Below are positions 12,411-24,391 of a DNA stretch of 64,000 bases, piece by piece; within the stretch, counting starts at the first letter, position 1, and the number at the start of each line of letters is the position of its first letter. A program made the position numbers and the translations under genes. Below the pieces are notes generated by a model. It was given only the letters and a program-made list of their open reading frames with translations. It was not told where the DNA came from and did not search any database. Origin of the DNA: Phragmites australis (Eukaryota > Streptophyta > Magnoliopsida > Poales > Poaceae); contig NC_084931.1 in assembly GCF_958298935.1 (NCBI RefSeq), positions 12,365,334-12,429,333 on the forward strand, read 5' to 3'.

Positions 12411-12660
12411 CGCATGAACAGTAACCGCCAGGCAAAAATATCTCCACCACTTTAGCCATCCATTTGAACACCTTCCCAAAGTCCAAATTTTGCAAAACAA
12501 ATTTTGCTGGAAACTAAAACTCATAAGGAACCCATTTGAACTTGTTTGACTCAGAAAGCCTGCACCAATATCAAATGAAAATTCTCCAAAGAGGCAAGCT
12601 TTACAAACCTGTGCTGATTTTTATGCCTTGAAAACAATCCCCAAAAATTTGGAAAAATTC

Positions 12661-12667
12661 ATTTATA
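12661..12667 (-). promoter_or_regulatory. Candidate TATA box of the LTR
   Basis: On the minus strand GGAATATAAATGAAT contains TATAAAT about 220 bp into the LTR in element orientation. It is placed to start transcription in the LTR. The other LTR carries the same motif. Weak evidence. Confidence 0.3.
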
Positions 12668-12883
12668 TTCCCCTCCTGGCATCTACTAATTTCTAAAATT
12701 ATCACCAGCCCTAGGTTCCATAGAAGTTTTAGGAGATGCTTCACAACGCATCAGTTAACCCTGGTTTAACCAAATTCGGTTAAATTTCACATTGCATGTC
12801 TACACTGCTCAAAACAAAACAAATGATGCTAATGATGCCCATTAGCACTTTATTACATGTTCTAGAAACTCTGGGCCGTGACA

Positions 12884-12900
12884 AACCTCCCCCCCTTAAA
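12884..12900 (-). other. Polypurine tract
   Basis: The minus strand reads TTTAAGGGGGGGAGGTT immediately before the 3' LTR. This is the standard primer site for plus-strand DNA synthesis in LTR retrotransposons. Confidence 0.9.
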
Positions 12901-12902
12901 AA

Positions 12903-12921
12903 GAATCTCGTCCCGAGATTC
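12903..12921 (-). other. Perfect 8-bp hairpin beside the polypurine tract
   Basis: GAATCTCG-TCC-CGAGATTC is an exact inverted repeat with a 3-nt loop. The same GAATCTCG…CGAGATTC signature is recalled from other plant Tekay/Del elements. Its role is unknown; RNA 3'-end structure or packaging are possibilities. Confidence 0.7.
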
Positions 12922-13082
12922 GATACGAGCCGGAGAGGGGACAATGAGAACGCTGTGATGACTTAGCAGGTTGTGAGCCGACATTACGACGCATGAGATG
13001 GAATCCAACGCAGATTTTTATTCAATCATAGAGATGAACACATACATGCGAGAGATTCCAAATACGCTATATTACATTGGCA

Positions 13083-16000
13083 TTACAAATTCTCAAAGAA
13101 CTCGGGATACTCGGAACGAAGCTGATCTTCCCGCTCCCAAGTCGCTTCGGACTCGGAGTGGTTACTCCACTGAATCTTCAAGAATTTGATTGAACTCCGC
13201 CGCGTCTTGCGCTCGGTTTCACCCAAGACTCGCATCGGTTTATCACAATATGTCAAGTCCGGTTGCAATTCTTCGGGCGCAACATCAACGACATCGGTCG
13301 GGACTCGGAGACACTTCTGGAGTTGTGAGACATGAAACACATTATGTACCGCGGAGAGGGACGGCGGCAACTCCAATTGATATGCAACCTCTCCACGCCG
13401 AGCTAGAATCTGAAATGGTCCAACATACCGAGGCACCAACTTGCCTCGGACTTGGAATCGACAAACGCCTTTGAGAGGTGAGACCTTCAGGTACACGTGA
13501 TCCCCCACCTCAAATGTGAGCTCTCGGCGACGTCGATCTGCATAGCTCTTCTGCCTTGACTGGGCCGTGAGAATACTCTTGCGGACATTCTGGACATGAT
13601 CTTCTGCCTCCTTGACCAGATCCGGACCCAAAAAGGCCCGCTCACCGGATTCGGACCAATTCAGCGGCGTACGGCACCTTCGACCATAAAGGGCCTCGAA
13701 TGACGCCATCTCAATACTAGCCTGAAAACTGTTGTTATACGAAAATTCCGCGAACGGCAGGCATATGTCCCACTTCTTCCCATAAGTGAGCACACAAGCA
13801 CGGAGCATATCTTCGAGAATCTGATTTACCCTCTCCGTCTGACCATCCGTCTGTGGGTGATACGCCGTGCTGTGGAACAACTCAGTCTCCATAGCCTCCT
13901 GGAAGTTTCTCCAGAAATGTGAAGTAAACTGTGTACCTCGATCAGAGATGATCTTCTTCGGCACCCCATGTAGACAAACAATTCTAGTGAGGTACAATTC
14001 CGCATACTGCATAGCAGAATAAGTGGTTCTGACAGGAAGGAAGTGTGCGGACTTTGTCAACCGGTCCACGATGACCCAAATAGAGTCATACCCACTCGAA
14101 GTCTTCGGTAAGCCGGTAATGAAATCCATCCCAACTTCTTCCCACTTCCAAGATGGAATGGGCAAAGGCTGGAGTGTGCCGGCAGGCTTGATGTGTTCAG
14201 CCTTCACCCTTCGGCAGACGTCGCACTCAGACACATACCTAGCAATCTCCCGCATCATGCGAGTCCACCAGAAACGGGGTTTCAAATCCTGATACATCTT
14301 CGTACTGCCAGGGTGAATGGATAGCAACGAATCATGAGCCTCATCAAGGATCTTCTTCCTCAGCGCCTCGACCCTCGGAACCACTAGACGGTCCCCAAAC
14401 CAGATAACGCCTCGATCATCCTCAGTAAAGCACAAGGCCTGCCCGATCTTCCTCTTTTCTCGAATTCGGGCCATACCCTTATCATCCCTCTGTGCAGCCT
14501 CAATCTCATCAATGAGAGTGGACTTGATTTCGAGATTGGCGATAAAACCATCCGGCACCATATCAAGCCCAAGACGCCGGAAATCGTCGCATAACGTGGA
14601 ATCCATCGGCGAGGCTACAAGACAGTGACAATGAGCCCTTCGACTCAGGGCATCGGCGACCACATTCGCCTTGCCAGGATGGTAGTGAACCTCCAGTTCG
14701 TAGTCTTTGATCAACTCAAGCCACCTGCGCTGCCTCATGTTCAAATCTGACTGCGTGAAGATGTACTTCAGGCTCTTGTGATCCGTGTAGATACGGCACA
14801 AGTTGCCAATCAAGTAGTGGCGCCACATCTTCAGAGCGTGCACGACAGCTACAAGTTCAAGATCATGTGTCGGATAGCTCTCCTCATGACGCTTCAACTG
14901 TCGGGATGCATATGCAACGACTCGGTCCTCCTGCATCAAAACACAGCCGAGACCGATGCCGGACGCGTCGCAATACACATCAAATCCTCTGGTCACATCA
15001 GGCTGAGCAAGCACTGGAGCGGTCGTGAGCAGCTTCTTCAATGTCTGGAAGGCAGACTCACAGGCATCTGACCACTCAAACACGCTGCCTTGCTTCAACA
15101 ACTCAGTCATCGGCTTCGCAACCTTGGAGAAGTTCTCGATGAACCGACGGTAATAGCCTGCAAGTCCAAGAAAACTCCGGATCTCATTGACATTCTGGGG
15201 CTGAACCCAGTTGAGCACATCCTGCACCTTGCTCGGGTCGACTGCCACCCCGTTCTCTGATAGAACATGTCCTAGAAAGGCCACCTCCCTGAGCCAGAAC
15301 TCACACTTGCTGAACTTGGTGTACAACTGATGCTCTCGGAGTCTGCCCAGAACAACCCGAAGATGCCCAATGTGTTCTTGCTCAGTCTTGGAGTATATCA
15401 GAATGTCATCGATGAAAACAATGACAAACTTGTCCAATTCCTCCATGAACACCGAGTTCATGAGGTACATAAAGAAAGCCGGCGCATTAGTCAAGCCAAA
15501 CGACATAACGGTGAACTCATACAAGCCGTATCGAGTAGAGAACGCTGTCTTTGGAATATCCTCTGGCCGGACCTTGATCTGGTGATAGCCCAGCCTTAAG
15601 TCAATCTTTGAGAAGACTCGGGCTCCAGTCAACTGATCAAACAAGATGTCAATCCTAGGAAGCGGATACACATTCTTCACCGTGACTGCATTCAGCGGAC
15701 GGTAATCAACACACATCCGGAGAGTGTCATCTTTCTTCTTCACAAATAGAGCCGAGCATCCCCAAGGTGAGGAACTCGGACGAATGAAACCCTTCGCCAG
15801 TAGCTCCTGAATCTGCTTCTTCAGCTCAACTAGCTCAACTGGTGACATCTTGTACATCTTCTTCGAAATCGGGGCCGCACCGGGCACGAGATCAATCGAG
15901 AACTCCACTGCCCTGCCAGGCGGCATTCCAGGCAACTCATCCGGAAAGACATCCGGAAATTCCCACACCACAGGAATGGTCTCCATAATCCTGGCGGGGA

Positions 16001-16361
16001 CAGCCTTTATGGCGAACAGGCAGGGTTTGACACCCTTTAGCTTCAACTTGACCCGAGTACCTGACAGACCATTTAGGGTGACGGTCCGCCGAGCACAGTC
16101 CAACACAGCCTTGTTCTTGGAGAGCCAATTCATTACCAGAATAACATCGATTTCCTTCGAGTTCATCACTAACAGATTGACAAAGAAGGGCACTTTGTTG
16201 ACAATTACCGCCGCTTTATTCACACACTGGTTGATTAGAACTTTGGCCCCCGGGGCGTCTATAAGATACGACGTGTGGGTAGCACTGACTCTCAACCCGC
16301 TCCTCCAAACATAATCCGAAGATATAAAGGAGTGAGAGGCTCCTGAATCAAACAAAACCAC
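13083..16361 (-). CDS. pol: Tekay pol polyprotein (protease, RT, RNase H, integrase, chromodomain)
   Basis: The 1,092-codon open frame has no stop. There is no ATG at the 5' end (the first listed codon is GTG), and the frame stays open upstream to about 16420, so it is expressed as a fusion with gag. Protease has DSG at residues 5-7. Reverse transcriptase spans roughly 178-365 with FIDD at 316-319. RNase H acidic residues are D465, E502, D527 and D570. The integrase zinc site is H676, H683, C713, C716, and the core D746, D807, E843 has the classic 60/35 spacing. A chromodomain occupies about 1038-1092, ending NL-stop. Chromodomains of this class are thought to steer integration toward modified histones. 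Oddity: the protease-side motif reads MNWL where GMDWL is usual, a possible point mutation. All catalytic residues are present, so the enzymes could be active if gag-pol is joined by frameshifting. Confidence 0.95.
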   Translation of the reverse strand: MVLFDSGASHSFISSDYVWRSGLRVSATHTSYLIDAPGAKVLINQCVNKAAVIVNKVPFFVNLLVMNSKEIDVILVMNWLSKNKAVLDCARRTVTLNGLSGTRVKLKLKGVKPCLFAIKAVPARIMETIPVVWEFPDVFPDELPGMPPGRAVEFSIDLVPGAAPISKKMYKMSPVELVELKKQIQELLAKGFIRPSSSPWGCSALFVKKKDDTLRMCVDYRPLNAVTVKNVYPLPRIDILFDQLTGARVFSKIDLRLGYHQIKVRPEDIPKTAFSTRYGLYEFTVMSFGLTNAPAFFMYLMNSVFMEELDKFVIVFIDDILIYSKTEQEHIGHLRVVLGRLREHQLYTKFSKCEFWLREVAFLGHVLSENGVAVDPSKVQDVLNWVQPQNVNEIRSFLGLAGYYRRFIENFSKVAKPMTELLKQGSVFEWSDACESAFQTLKKLLTTAPVLAQPDVTRGFDVYCDASGIGLGCVLMQEDRVVAYASRQLKRHEESYPTHDLELVAVVHALKMWRHYLIGNLCRIYTDHKSLKYIFTQSDLNMRQRRWLELIKDYELEVHYHPGKANVVADALSRRAHCHCLVASPMDSTLCDDFRRLGLDMVPDGFIANLEIKSTLIDEIEAAQRDDKGMARIREKRKIGQALCFTEDDRGVIWFGDRLVVPRVEALRKKILDEAHDSLLSIHPGSTKMYQDLKPRFWWTRMMREIARYVSECDVCRRVKAEHIKPAGTLQPLPIPSWKWEEVGMDFITGLPKTSSGYDSIWVIVDRLTKSAHFLPVRTTYSAMQYAELYLTRIVCLHGVPKKIISDRGTQFTSHFWRNFQEAMETELFHSTAYHPQTDGQTERVNQILEDMLRACVLTYGKKWDICLPFAEFSYNNSFQASIEMASFEALYGRRCRTPLNWSESGERAFLGPDLVKEAEDHVQNVRKSILTAQSRQKSYADRRRRELTFEVGDHVYLKVSPLKGVCRFQVRGKLVPRYVGPFQILARRGEVAYQLELPPSLSAVHNVFHVSQLQKCLRVPTDVVDVAPEELQPDLTYCDKPMRVLGETERKTRRSSIKFLKIQWSNHSESEATWEREDQLRSEYPEFFENL

Positions 16362-17542
16362 TGCAGAAAAGATGTCAAGTTGAAACTCATATCCAACGTA
16401 CCCATCAGGACGGTGTCACCCTCCTGAACCTCGTCGGCGGTAGTATGGCGAGCTCGACCACGCTTGGGAACGTGGGTCGCCTGCGAAGACTGCGGCGCTG
16501 ACTGAGCCGGCGGTGGTCGCGGGGCACTCACCGCGGCTCCCGGCCTCGGATACGGGCACTCCCTCGAGAAATGGCCGATGCGGCCGCAGTTGAAGCAGGG
16601 ACCACCTGAGCCACCGGTCACGCTCACTTGGGAGCCGGCTGGTCGTGCAACCTGCCCCTGTGGAGCGGAGAACGCAGGACGTGGTACAAACCACATCGGC
16701 CGTGGGTACCCAGCCGACGGCACCTGAGACTGTGGAGGCTGACTCTCAGTGCGGGTGCGCTGCAAGCTACCGCCCACAGAAGACGAGGAACCCCTCTTCC
16801 GCCTCTTCTCCTCTTGGTGGCTCTTATACTTGAGCTCCACCGTGATCGACGTGCTCACCAACTCGTTGAAGTCGGCGAACTTATGCGCAGACAACCGGTC
16901 CTGCATCTTCGAGTTCAGGCCATTCACGAAGCGGCGCTGCTTGCGCGCATCCGTGCTGACCTCCTCAGTAGCGTATTGTGCAAGGTGGTTGAACACCTGC
17001 ACGTACTCCATCACCGCCCGACCTCCTTGCTTGAGGTCCTCAAACTCCCGCCTCTTAGCCTCCATGAGGCCACTAGGTATGTGAAACGAGCGGAAGGCCT
17101 CACGGAACTCCGCCCATGACACGCGGTGATCGGCGGGGTGCATGGCCAGAAAGCCGGACCACCACGCACCCGCCGGGCCCTGAAGCTGATGGGCGGCGAA
17201 AAGCGCCTTCTCGTGATCCTCACAGCGAAGAAGGACGAGCTTCTGCTCGATCATCCAGAGCCAGTGATCTGCATCTAGAGGATCCTCAGCTCGCGAGAAG
17301 ACCGGCGGCTGGGTCCGCAAGAAGTCCGAGAAGTCGTCTCGGCGCACGGCTCCACCTCCTCCATGAGGAGCCGCGTTGCGCACGAGAGCCTCCAGGAGTG
17401 CTTGGTTCGTCTGGAGGAGAGCGTGATTCGCTTGGCGGTTCTGCTCGATTTGCATGAGCACATCCGCCATAGTCGGCGGTGGAGGAGGGTTGTTCTGACC
17501 GGAACCCTCCGGAACTTCCCCACCACGCCGAGTGACAACCAT
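16292..17542 (-). CDS. gag: Tekay gag (capsid/nucleocapsid)
   Basis: The frame is open from 17596, but the ATG at 17542 (MVVTRRGG…) fits the family better and leaves 416 codons. The order is a Pro/Gln-rich N-terminus, a retrotransposon gag capsid domain (about residues 90-260 of the longer frame, with [16 protein letters not shown]), a basic linker, then a CCHC zinc knuckle [14 protein letters not shown] (C334, C337, H342, C347 in that numbering). Gag forms the cytoplasmic particle that packages element RNA. The frame ends at 16292, overlapping pol by about 70-130 bp in another frame. The last ~30 codons after [18 protein letters not shown] look out of frame relative to the family, so either a frameshift mutation or programmed frameshifting lies at about 16390-16420. 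Confidence 0.92.
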   Translation of the reverse strand: MVVTRRGGEVPEGSGQNNPPPPPTMADVLMQIEQNRQANHALLQTNQALLEALVRNAAPHGGGGAVRRDDFSDFLRTQPPVFSRAEDPLDADHWLWMIEQKLVLLRCEDHEKALFAAHQLQGPAGAWWSGFLAMHPADHRVSWAEFREAFRSFHIPSGLMEAKRREFEDLKQGGRAVMEYVQVFNHLAQYATEEVSTDARKQRRFVNGLNSKMQDRLSAHKFADFNELVSTSITVELKYKSHQEEKRRKRGSSSSVGGSLQRTRTESQPPQSQVPSAGYPRPMWFVPRPAFSAPQGQVARPAGSQVSVTGGSGGPCFNCGRIGHFSRECPYPRPGAAVSAPRPPPAQSAPQSSQATHVPKRGRARHTTADEVQEGDTVLMGTLDMSFNLTSFLQWFCLIQEPLTPLYLRIMFGGAG

Positions 17543-18299
17543 TCTGAACTGTAAAACAAAAGGGGAAACATCAAACTCCGACTTAGCACCATGCATTCGC
17601 CAGATACATTGTTAGAATCCCTTAACACATGTATAAATATGAATGCATGCATGAATGCCATGAAATGATGCATGCTCGAACCTAACTACCGCTTCTTTCT
17701 CAAAATAAGAACCGCACCTGCAAGCATCAAACCACAGGCAGTTTATAACATCCAGAACATACCCTTCGCGCTAGAAAGGGTAAGAGCGCGAACGGCCCTT
17801 GTACCACATGCCGTACAAGCGACAATCCATACGTCGACAACGACGTATTCACTTCCCGTAGACCCTACGGAACATCTCGTGTAAACGCCACACGAGTAGA
17901 CGACCATGTCTCCCATCGCATGGTGGATGTTCATACGCCATTGCTAGCGTATTCACTTCCCGTACGGATCACCGTACGGAACATGCCGGGCCCCTGCCTC
18001 GCATCCGGCTGAGCCCTCGGTGATTAACCGCCACCGAGCGTCGTACCTTACCTTCCGACGATGCAAAGCCGAAGATGCAATGCTCAACATGAATTAATGC
18101 AGGGTCGAAAGCGAAACAATGTGGTATAAGACATATAAACGCCACTCATAATACGCATTTTAATTTAGGGGCATAAACGATAGCAGTTTAATACATATTG
18201 AACATGAAGAGGCGTAAACATAAATTGTGGGTTGTTTAGGTGGAGTTGTCGACTTACTAAACAACGCACTAATTATGTTTAGGCTACTGAATTAAACCA
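17543..18299 (-). other. Tekay untranslated leader
   Basis: About 750 bp lie between the primer-binding site and the gag start. Two CGTATTCACTTCCCGTA copies at 17842-17858 and 17948-17964 form a short direct repeat. No coding feature is seen. This region would carry packaging signals. Confidence 0.6.
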
Positions 18300-18312
18300 G
18301 GCTCTGATACCA
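18300..18312 (-). other. Primer-binding site, initiator methionine tRNA
   Basis: The minus strand reads TGGTATCAGAGCC three bases after the 5' LTR. It is complementary to the 3' end of plant initiator tRNA-Met, the standard primer for many gypsy and copia elements. Confidence 0.95.
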
Positions 18313-18315
18313 AGC

Positions 18316-21300
18316 TGTGAGGAACCGTCCAAATAGTATTCTAACTAATCATCAGGAGGATCATTATTCATGATCACAACCTCGACGATTAACCAGAATA
18401 CCATTCCGGTAGTCCCGGCACGTGTTTTGTGCCAAGGATCGGAACACATGCCTTCCAACTCAAATATCACAACACAGTTTAATAGAGAGCAAATAATTAA
18501 ACTGGATTACAATTATTAAACATGCAACTGCTTCCACAATATACAACAAAAGAGGAACAACAACAACTATGCAACGGAAGAAAAACCTATACAACAAAAG
18601 AGTATGGAGCCGCATACCCTTAGGCTCCATACCAAAAGTGCCGGAGTTCGGAGTAGAAGGTGCTACTCCTGCCCGCCACCCTAATCGGCAGGCACAAAGT
18701 AGCCGAACACCGCCTCTTCCTCGCCAACCTGAGAACCTGAAAACAACTTAAGGGCAGCACCCCTTAGTACGAAGGTACTAGCAAGTCTTACACAGTATGA
18801 GTATATATATTCTCAACTCCAAGGATCATGCATTTAAAGCTGTAGCAAGGATTAAGACATGTTTAAGTTCATTAAGCGGTAAGCAACCTAGACTCTAGGT
18901 GTAAGCAACTGACTTAACCGACCACCCACTCAAACCCTGCCAACCAACTGATCAGAACAGATATATAGACAACAAATGTATAAAAGTAAACTATTACCAC
19001 CAAACCACCGACCACATACCGAACAAACCACCCAAACCAACCATGCCACAACCCACATTGAAACTCTACGACCAAAACATGGTCGCTCAGTGGAGATAAG
19101 CGATAGCGATGCTCATGACCGAGAGCGCGGCAGTTCGAACTGATTATACACCCTGCAGGGGGATACTCCTGGACCCACACGACACAGGGACCATACGGCT
19201 TGTGCCACCCGCTAAGATGCACACAAGGGGGTACCCGTGACAACCTTTCCCAACCAGGCCCAACCATGTGGATCAACCATAGCTCGGCGCGGCGGTATTA
19301 GAACTACTCCCCGAGCAAACTAATACCGCTAAAAGCCCGGACTCAAACCGGACTCACACCGTCTACGACGAGGCCCACATGACCACGTCTGCGAAGGTAA
19401 TCAGCTCGCCTACCATTATATCAGCATGTGGTGAGTAAGGTATGTGCTAAAGCCGACTACACCGACGGTCGGTGCTTAACCGGTGCAAGCGGTCTACGGT
19501 GTCCGGGTTCCCTCCCCGAACTGCCTGAGGACTCCTCGTGAGCAGATGACACCCCTAACACCGCCCACACCTCGTCTCAACTCACCACTCACCAAACCGA
19601 CTCATCATCAACACAACCATAAGTGTGAACAAGTAATAAGCCCTAGGCTCGCGACAACGGTGGACGCCGTCGTCGACTTCTACCGGAAAGCCTAAGTACC
19701 ACTAAGCATAGCGAACTATAATTAGACCTCGACGACACCACTAGGCTCCAAGGAATAACACATGACACGTGACCGAAATGGGAGAATGCATCGGCATAGG
19801 TTCTACCCAACTCGGTACCCGACACATGCAATGTATACATGAGCGTAGATAACATATTAGATTTTGAATTGACACGGTGCAATATGATAGATGCTTGCCT
19901 TGCTGCCCTAGCTGCTGCTGCTCACAGCTACCCGAGTCACGATCACCACTGCGGGAACCTCCGGGGACAACCTCGTTCGCCTTGTTCGCCGGGTCGAAGT
20001 TCCCTGAGAGAATAACGCGTGCAATGCAATAAATGTTATGCAAAGAATGACGTTTCATAGTCTGTGATAACAGTGTAAAGCGCCGCGGTACGAGTTCAAC
20101 GCACTAACGATTTCCTAATTGAGATTAGGGTTAACCATTCAATTATCCTCGGATTAATTAACGCATAACTAAGGCTTAAATCAATCTAGAACGCTAACTG
20201 CGCTAAAAATGAAGGTACATATTTTTATTAAACAGGGAATAAACTAACAAGATTTATAGAATTGATTTCATCAATTTTGGAGTCACCAATATTTAGTTAT
20301 GAATTAATGGGGCTTTAAGCACATTGCATTAACTAAAGAAATTCCAGAATATATTTCATGGTCACTAACAATTTTAACAAGTAGAGCATGAGCATATAAA
20401 GTTAACAAAATTTGCTTTACAATTTTTGGAGCCACATTCCATTTCTTATGCATTTTACAAAGCTTCAGCCGATTTATTAGTTCAACAAATACCCAATTTC
20501 GCATTTTCCGATTTTTCCGAATACTTAAATATCCCAAACCATTCTCCACTCGGGTTCGGCCAGCCGCTGTGACTAACAGTGGGGCCGGCGCATTTTGACC
20601 CGAGTCAAAATCGACCCGCGCCCAGTATACAGCGCGCCGGCAGCTCGAGCGACGTCGCCGGCGGCGAACGGCGGCCTGGATGTCCCAGCCGAGGGTGAAA
20701 ACGGCACTAGCGCGAGCACGTGGTTACAGCGGGGGCACATGTCTACGCCGGCGACGGCCGGAGCACGGCGAGCGGTGGCGAGGGGCAAGACTAGCACGGC
20801 GGCGGCACGACTTTGACGCGCCGACGGCGAACGGCGACGCAACAAGCCCGGCCGAGCACACCTACACGTTCTACGTGAGCGCGTAGACCTATCGGCGCGC
20901 TTCCCGACCGACGAGCTCGATGGTGGCCCGACCGGCGGCGTGCGTGGGGTGGCGGCGGCGATTCAACCATCGCGGAACACCGTGCCGGCGACCGGGCAGA
21001 GAGAAGACGGCGCGCACATAAGGGGTACAGGAGCATGGGGAAGCTCACCGTGCAGCGGGTTAGGCCAGTGAGGCTGTAGAACAGCGGGGCGACGGGAGAC
21101 GGCGGAGCCCGGTTGCCGCCGTTGGGGAAGAAGACGCGGGCGGCTCCAATCCGCGCAGGAAGCGGCCGGGGAAAGAGGGGAAACGGCGGAGGAGCTCGGG
21201 GCGCTCCTCCCTGCGGCTCCACGGGGCTCGGGCTCGATGGAAACCGTAGACGGCGCGTCGGATTTGGCCGGCGGCGCGGCGCAACGTGGCTCTGCTTTGA

Positions 21301-21991
21301 GGTGTGCTGGGCGACAGGGAGAGCAAGCGAGGAAGAGAGAAGAGAGACACCACGAGAGAGCGTCCAGGGGGGGTTAAGGCCGACGACGCTTCCACTCGAA
21401 GGCTCGGCCGGTGACTCGACGACGTGCTGGGTTTGCCGGCCGCGGAAGTCAACAAAGCCGGCGCCGCGCTCTGGAAGCAGCGCGGCTGAGTGAGGAGGGA
21501 GGATGACGAGTGGGTCCCGCATGAACAGTAACCGCCAGGCAAAAATATCTCCACCACTTTAGCCATCCATTTGAACACCTTCCCAAAGTCCAAAATTTGC
21601 AAAAACAAATTTTGCTGGAAACTAAAACTCATAAGGAACCCATTTGAACTTGTTTGACTCAGAAAGCCTGCACCAATTTCAAATGAAAATTCTCCAAAGA
21701 TGCAAGCTTTTCAAACTTGTGCTGATTTTTATGCCTTGAAAACAATCCCCAAAAATTTGGAAAAATTCATTTATATTCCCCTCCTAGCATCTACTAATTT
21801 CTAAAATTATCACCAGCCCTAGGTTCCATAGAAGTTTTAGGAGATGCTTCACAACGCATCAGTTAACCCTGGTTTAACCAAATTCGGTTAAATTTCACAT
21901 TGCATGTCTACACTGCTCAAAACAAAACAAATGATGCTAATGGTGCCCATTAGCACTTAATTACATGTTCTAGAAACTCTGGGCCGTGACA
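18316..21991 (-). repeat. 5' LTR of the Tekay element
   Basis: The 3,676-bp copy of 9209-12883 has the same TG…CA ends. By eye it differs at about 17 single bases and one A insertion near 21601-21606. Its GC-rich block lies at 20567-21517. Confidence 0.95.
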
Positions 21992-21996
21992 ATTAA
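21992..21996. repeat. Target-site duplication of the Tekay element (right)
   Basis: ATTAA follows the LTR terminus GTGACA and is identical to 9204-9208. Confidence 0.95.
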
Positions 21997-24391
21997 GTTG
22001 CATTGTATGAAACAAGTCACTAGTCATTAGCTTCTATAGCGTATATTGGTAGATATATGAACATAAGGGTAGATTATAGGCACTTATAGGCACCACACGC
22101 TTATGACATTGATGTCGAGTTTGTCGCGGTAGAACAAAGCGTGCATGTCCTTAAAATCCACCATGAAATAGGAGTCTCCGCTTAAGAAAACATTAGCAGG
22201 GACAAAAATAGTGATTATGGAGAACCTCGGGCGACATGCCCTCTTGTCCTATTTGTGGAATCTCCTCATCTCTCATGGACCTTCTTGGAGTTGAAAGAAT
22301 GGTTAAAATGGCTTGTCATTCTCATATTTCTTAGGAACATCCAATGTAAGCGAGAAATCCAATTGAGGGGTACTTATTATTTTGCCGGTCTCTTCACAAG
22401 TTCTCCTTTCGCTGGAGATTCCTGAGCATATGATGCATGTATTTTGGAGGACAGAAGCCACCTCTTCACCAGAGATGTTAGAGCCTTTCCGTATGAGGTA
22501 ACTATGATATGGACTCTCTGATGCACAGGTGATGGTGCCAGTGGCACAGAGGTTGGAGGCAGAGATACCGGAGTAACAAACGCTGGAGGCGAAGGTGCCA
22601 GAGTTGCAGACAGTGAAGCACAATGTGAAGATGCCTGAGGTGAAGAGACTTGGTGCGAGGGTGAAGGTGCCTGAAGCGGAGAGGCTTGGCACGGGGTGAA
22701 GGTGCCTAAGGTAGAGATGGTGGGCACGGGGGCGGCTGTGACGCTAGCAATTGTGACTGCTAATGGCTGAAGATGATATCCCGTCTGTGCCACAAAATAA
22801 AGTTGCCAATAACCTCATCGAGAACTCGATACCCTTAGGTGTGCTGATGATGTCTAGCTTGTACTTCATGAAAAGTGGTTGTACTGAGTCCACTTGTGCC
22901 TTAGCGTAACTGGCCGGAATGTCATGATTGTGAAACACACAGTCTGTAATGGCTTGGCTCATGGCAGCTTCGACAGTGAAGTCTCCCTTGCTGATCAGAG
23001 CATGTAATATGCAAGGGGTAGCCTTTGTGATAACACCGACAGGATATATCTGGTTATCGGCCTATGGGCGATCCGACGCTGCTCCGAAAGACTGAGCTGG
23101 TTGGTTGCTCTATCATCATTAATGACGCCCTTTCCTTCTCCTTTTTATTCCACATTTTCATGAACTGGACCTTAACCTATTCTTGTATCTCTTTCGCTAG
23201 GGTGTTCTTATATCTATTACGAGACTAGCTCACCGCGTCTGGGAGCCCATGCTTCCAGCCCACTTTTGATCCGATGCCTCGAGTGTGACCCTGGTGTTCC
23301 TTATTCCCCAGGGCCTTGGTAAGCAGTTCATTCTCCCTGTCAGGCTCTAGAGACCCTTCGTTAGCAATATCTTGAATGGTCTGGGGGCTTTTGAAGGATA
23401 AGTCCCTAGACTAGGTTCATCTAACCGAGTGTAAACCCAATACCTGCTTCGCTCATCACAATTTTCCAGAGGGTTTGGTTTCCTAGCCCGGGCAGCTTCT
23501 TCTTCTTGCCTCCTCTGTTCATAAATTTTGGGGGCATACATAAATGAGCCTAGGTGATGGTGGTACATGTTCTTCTTTGCATGGTGCTTGAACGATTCAC
23601 CAAGTTTTATGGCCTCAGGTGTGATCTTCTACCAGACAAACTGTGCCCATTGATTTGGCATAATCTTTCCGTATTTATTAAAGGGTACCAGTTCTTCTTC
23701 ACGAAGTCCTTATTCAGCTCACTCTTCCAGCCCCAGAAGCTCTTTCCCATAGTTTTCAATTCATTCTTTTTGGCGGCTACCACTGTTCCCAAGGGAAATC
23801 GGATGGTTCTCTGCAATGCTACCCATAGGGTTTAATGGACGACAACTTGTTTTTGCTTCACTTTCCCTATCTTCATTTCAGCATGCCCGCAGAGTGACCC
23901 AAAGTTTCTAGAACATATGGAGCAGAAGGTTGTGGTGCAGATGATTGACACGAAGATCTTTGCACCCTCACCCTCTAGATAGAAAAAAAGGAGAGTTGAT
24001 ATAAACAAAACATATTCCTCAATTTAAGAATTATAAAATGCATTGACATTGAATACCTCTTCGGCGGGATCGTAGTCATTGTCACTTTCCCGATATCAGT
24101 TCTCCTAGTTGCATGGAACAGGACTAGGGCTGTCATACTAGCTAGAGCTTTCGCTGCTATCGGAGGAGGATGACTGGTGTGGGCTAGGTGTACTATCCGA
24201 CCTCCTGCTTGCATATGCCCCATCTTTGCCGGGGCGCCCTCTATTGCGAGGACCCTCTATACTGGGGCACCCTCTATTGCGAGGATCCTCTGTGTTTCTG
24301 GTTTCTTATAGGGGTTTGGACTCCTATCCGACCTCCTGCTTGCATCCGCACCATCTAGTTTCTTGGGGGTTATTGTCCTCTTCTGCCCCAT
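21997..24391 (-). pseudogene. CACTA second gene, N-terminal and middle part
   Basis: On the minus strand a likely start at 24391 reads MGQKRTITPKKLDGADASRR. A middle block at 23607-23816 reads GTVVAAKKNELKTMGKSF…. A block at 23347-23568 reads MYHHHLGSFMYAPKIYEQRR and RSRYWVYTRLDEPSLG. These are typical of the plant transposase (Ptta/En/Spm, Pfam Transposase_24-like) protein of grass CACTA elements. Further on, 22100-22160 reads YFMVDFKDMHALFYRDKLDI, matching the start of the fused Ulp1-like region. The piece ends at the Tekay insertion and resumes at 9208. Several frame breaks and a TAA after WCL near 22092 show decay. The protein would have bound the element's subterminal repeats. Domain names are recalled, not searched. 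Confidence 0.65.

Larger units (their letters stand above)
9209..12883 (-). repeat. 3' LTR of the Tekay element
   Basis: The 3,675-bp direct repeat matches 18316-21991. It begins TGTGAGGAACCG and ends GGGCCGTGACA on the + strand, giving TGTCAC…CTCACA in element orientation. It contains a GC-rich block (11460-12410). Open frames within it are not conserved protein families. Confidence 0.95.
9209..21991 (-). mobile_element. Full-length Ty3/gypsy chromovirus, Tekay/Del lineage
   Basis: This 12,783-bp element reads on the minus strand. It has two 3.67-kb LTRs starting TG and ending CA, a perfect 5-bp duplication (ATTAA), an initiator-Met tRNA primer-binding site at 18300-18312, a polypurine tract at 12884-12900, gag (17542-16292) and pol (16361-13083) ending in a chromodomain. 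The domain order protease-RT-RNase H-integrase-chromodomain, the LTR start TGTCACGGCCC (minus strand) and the hairpin near the polypurine tract are typical of plant Tekay chromoviruses. The LTRs differ by about 17 substitutions and one 1-bp indel by hand count, so insertion is recent. It landed inside the second gene of an older CACTA transposon. Confidence 0.95.

Noticed and set aside
11684..12495. Open frames of 243 and 180 codons on the minus strand in the LTR (and 190/243 codons at 20791-21632)
   Set aside because: Ala/Pro/Ser/Arg-rich translations of a GC-rich block, overlapping in several frames and both strands, with no domain. They are composition effects of the LTR.
15850..16314. 154-codon + strand open frame
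   Set aside because: It is the reverse shadow of the Tekay pol coding region.
18300..18312. tRNA-like sequence
   Set aside because: Only 13 bases match the 3' end of initiator tRNA-Met. It is a primer-binding site, not a tRNA gene.
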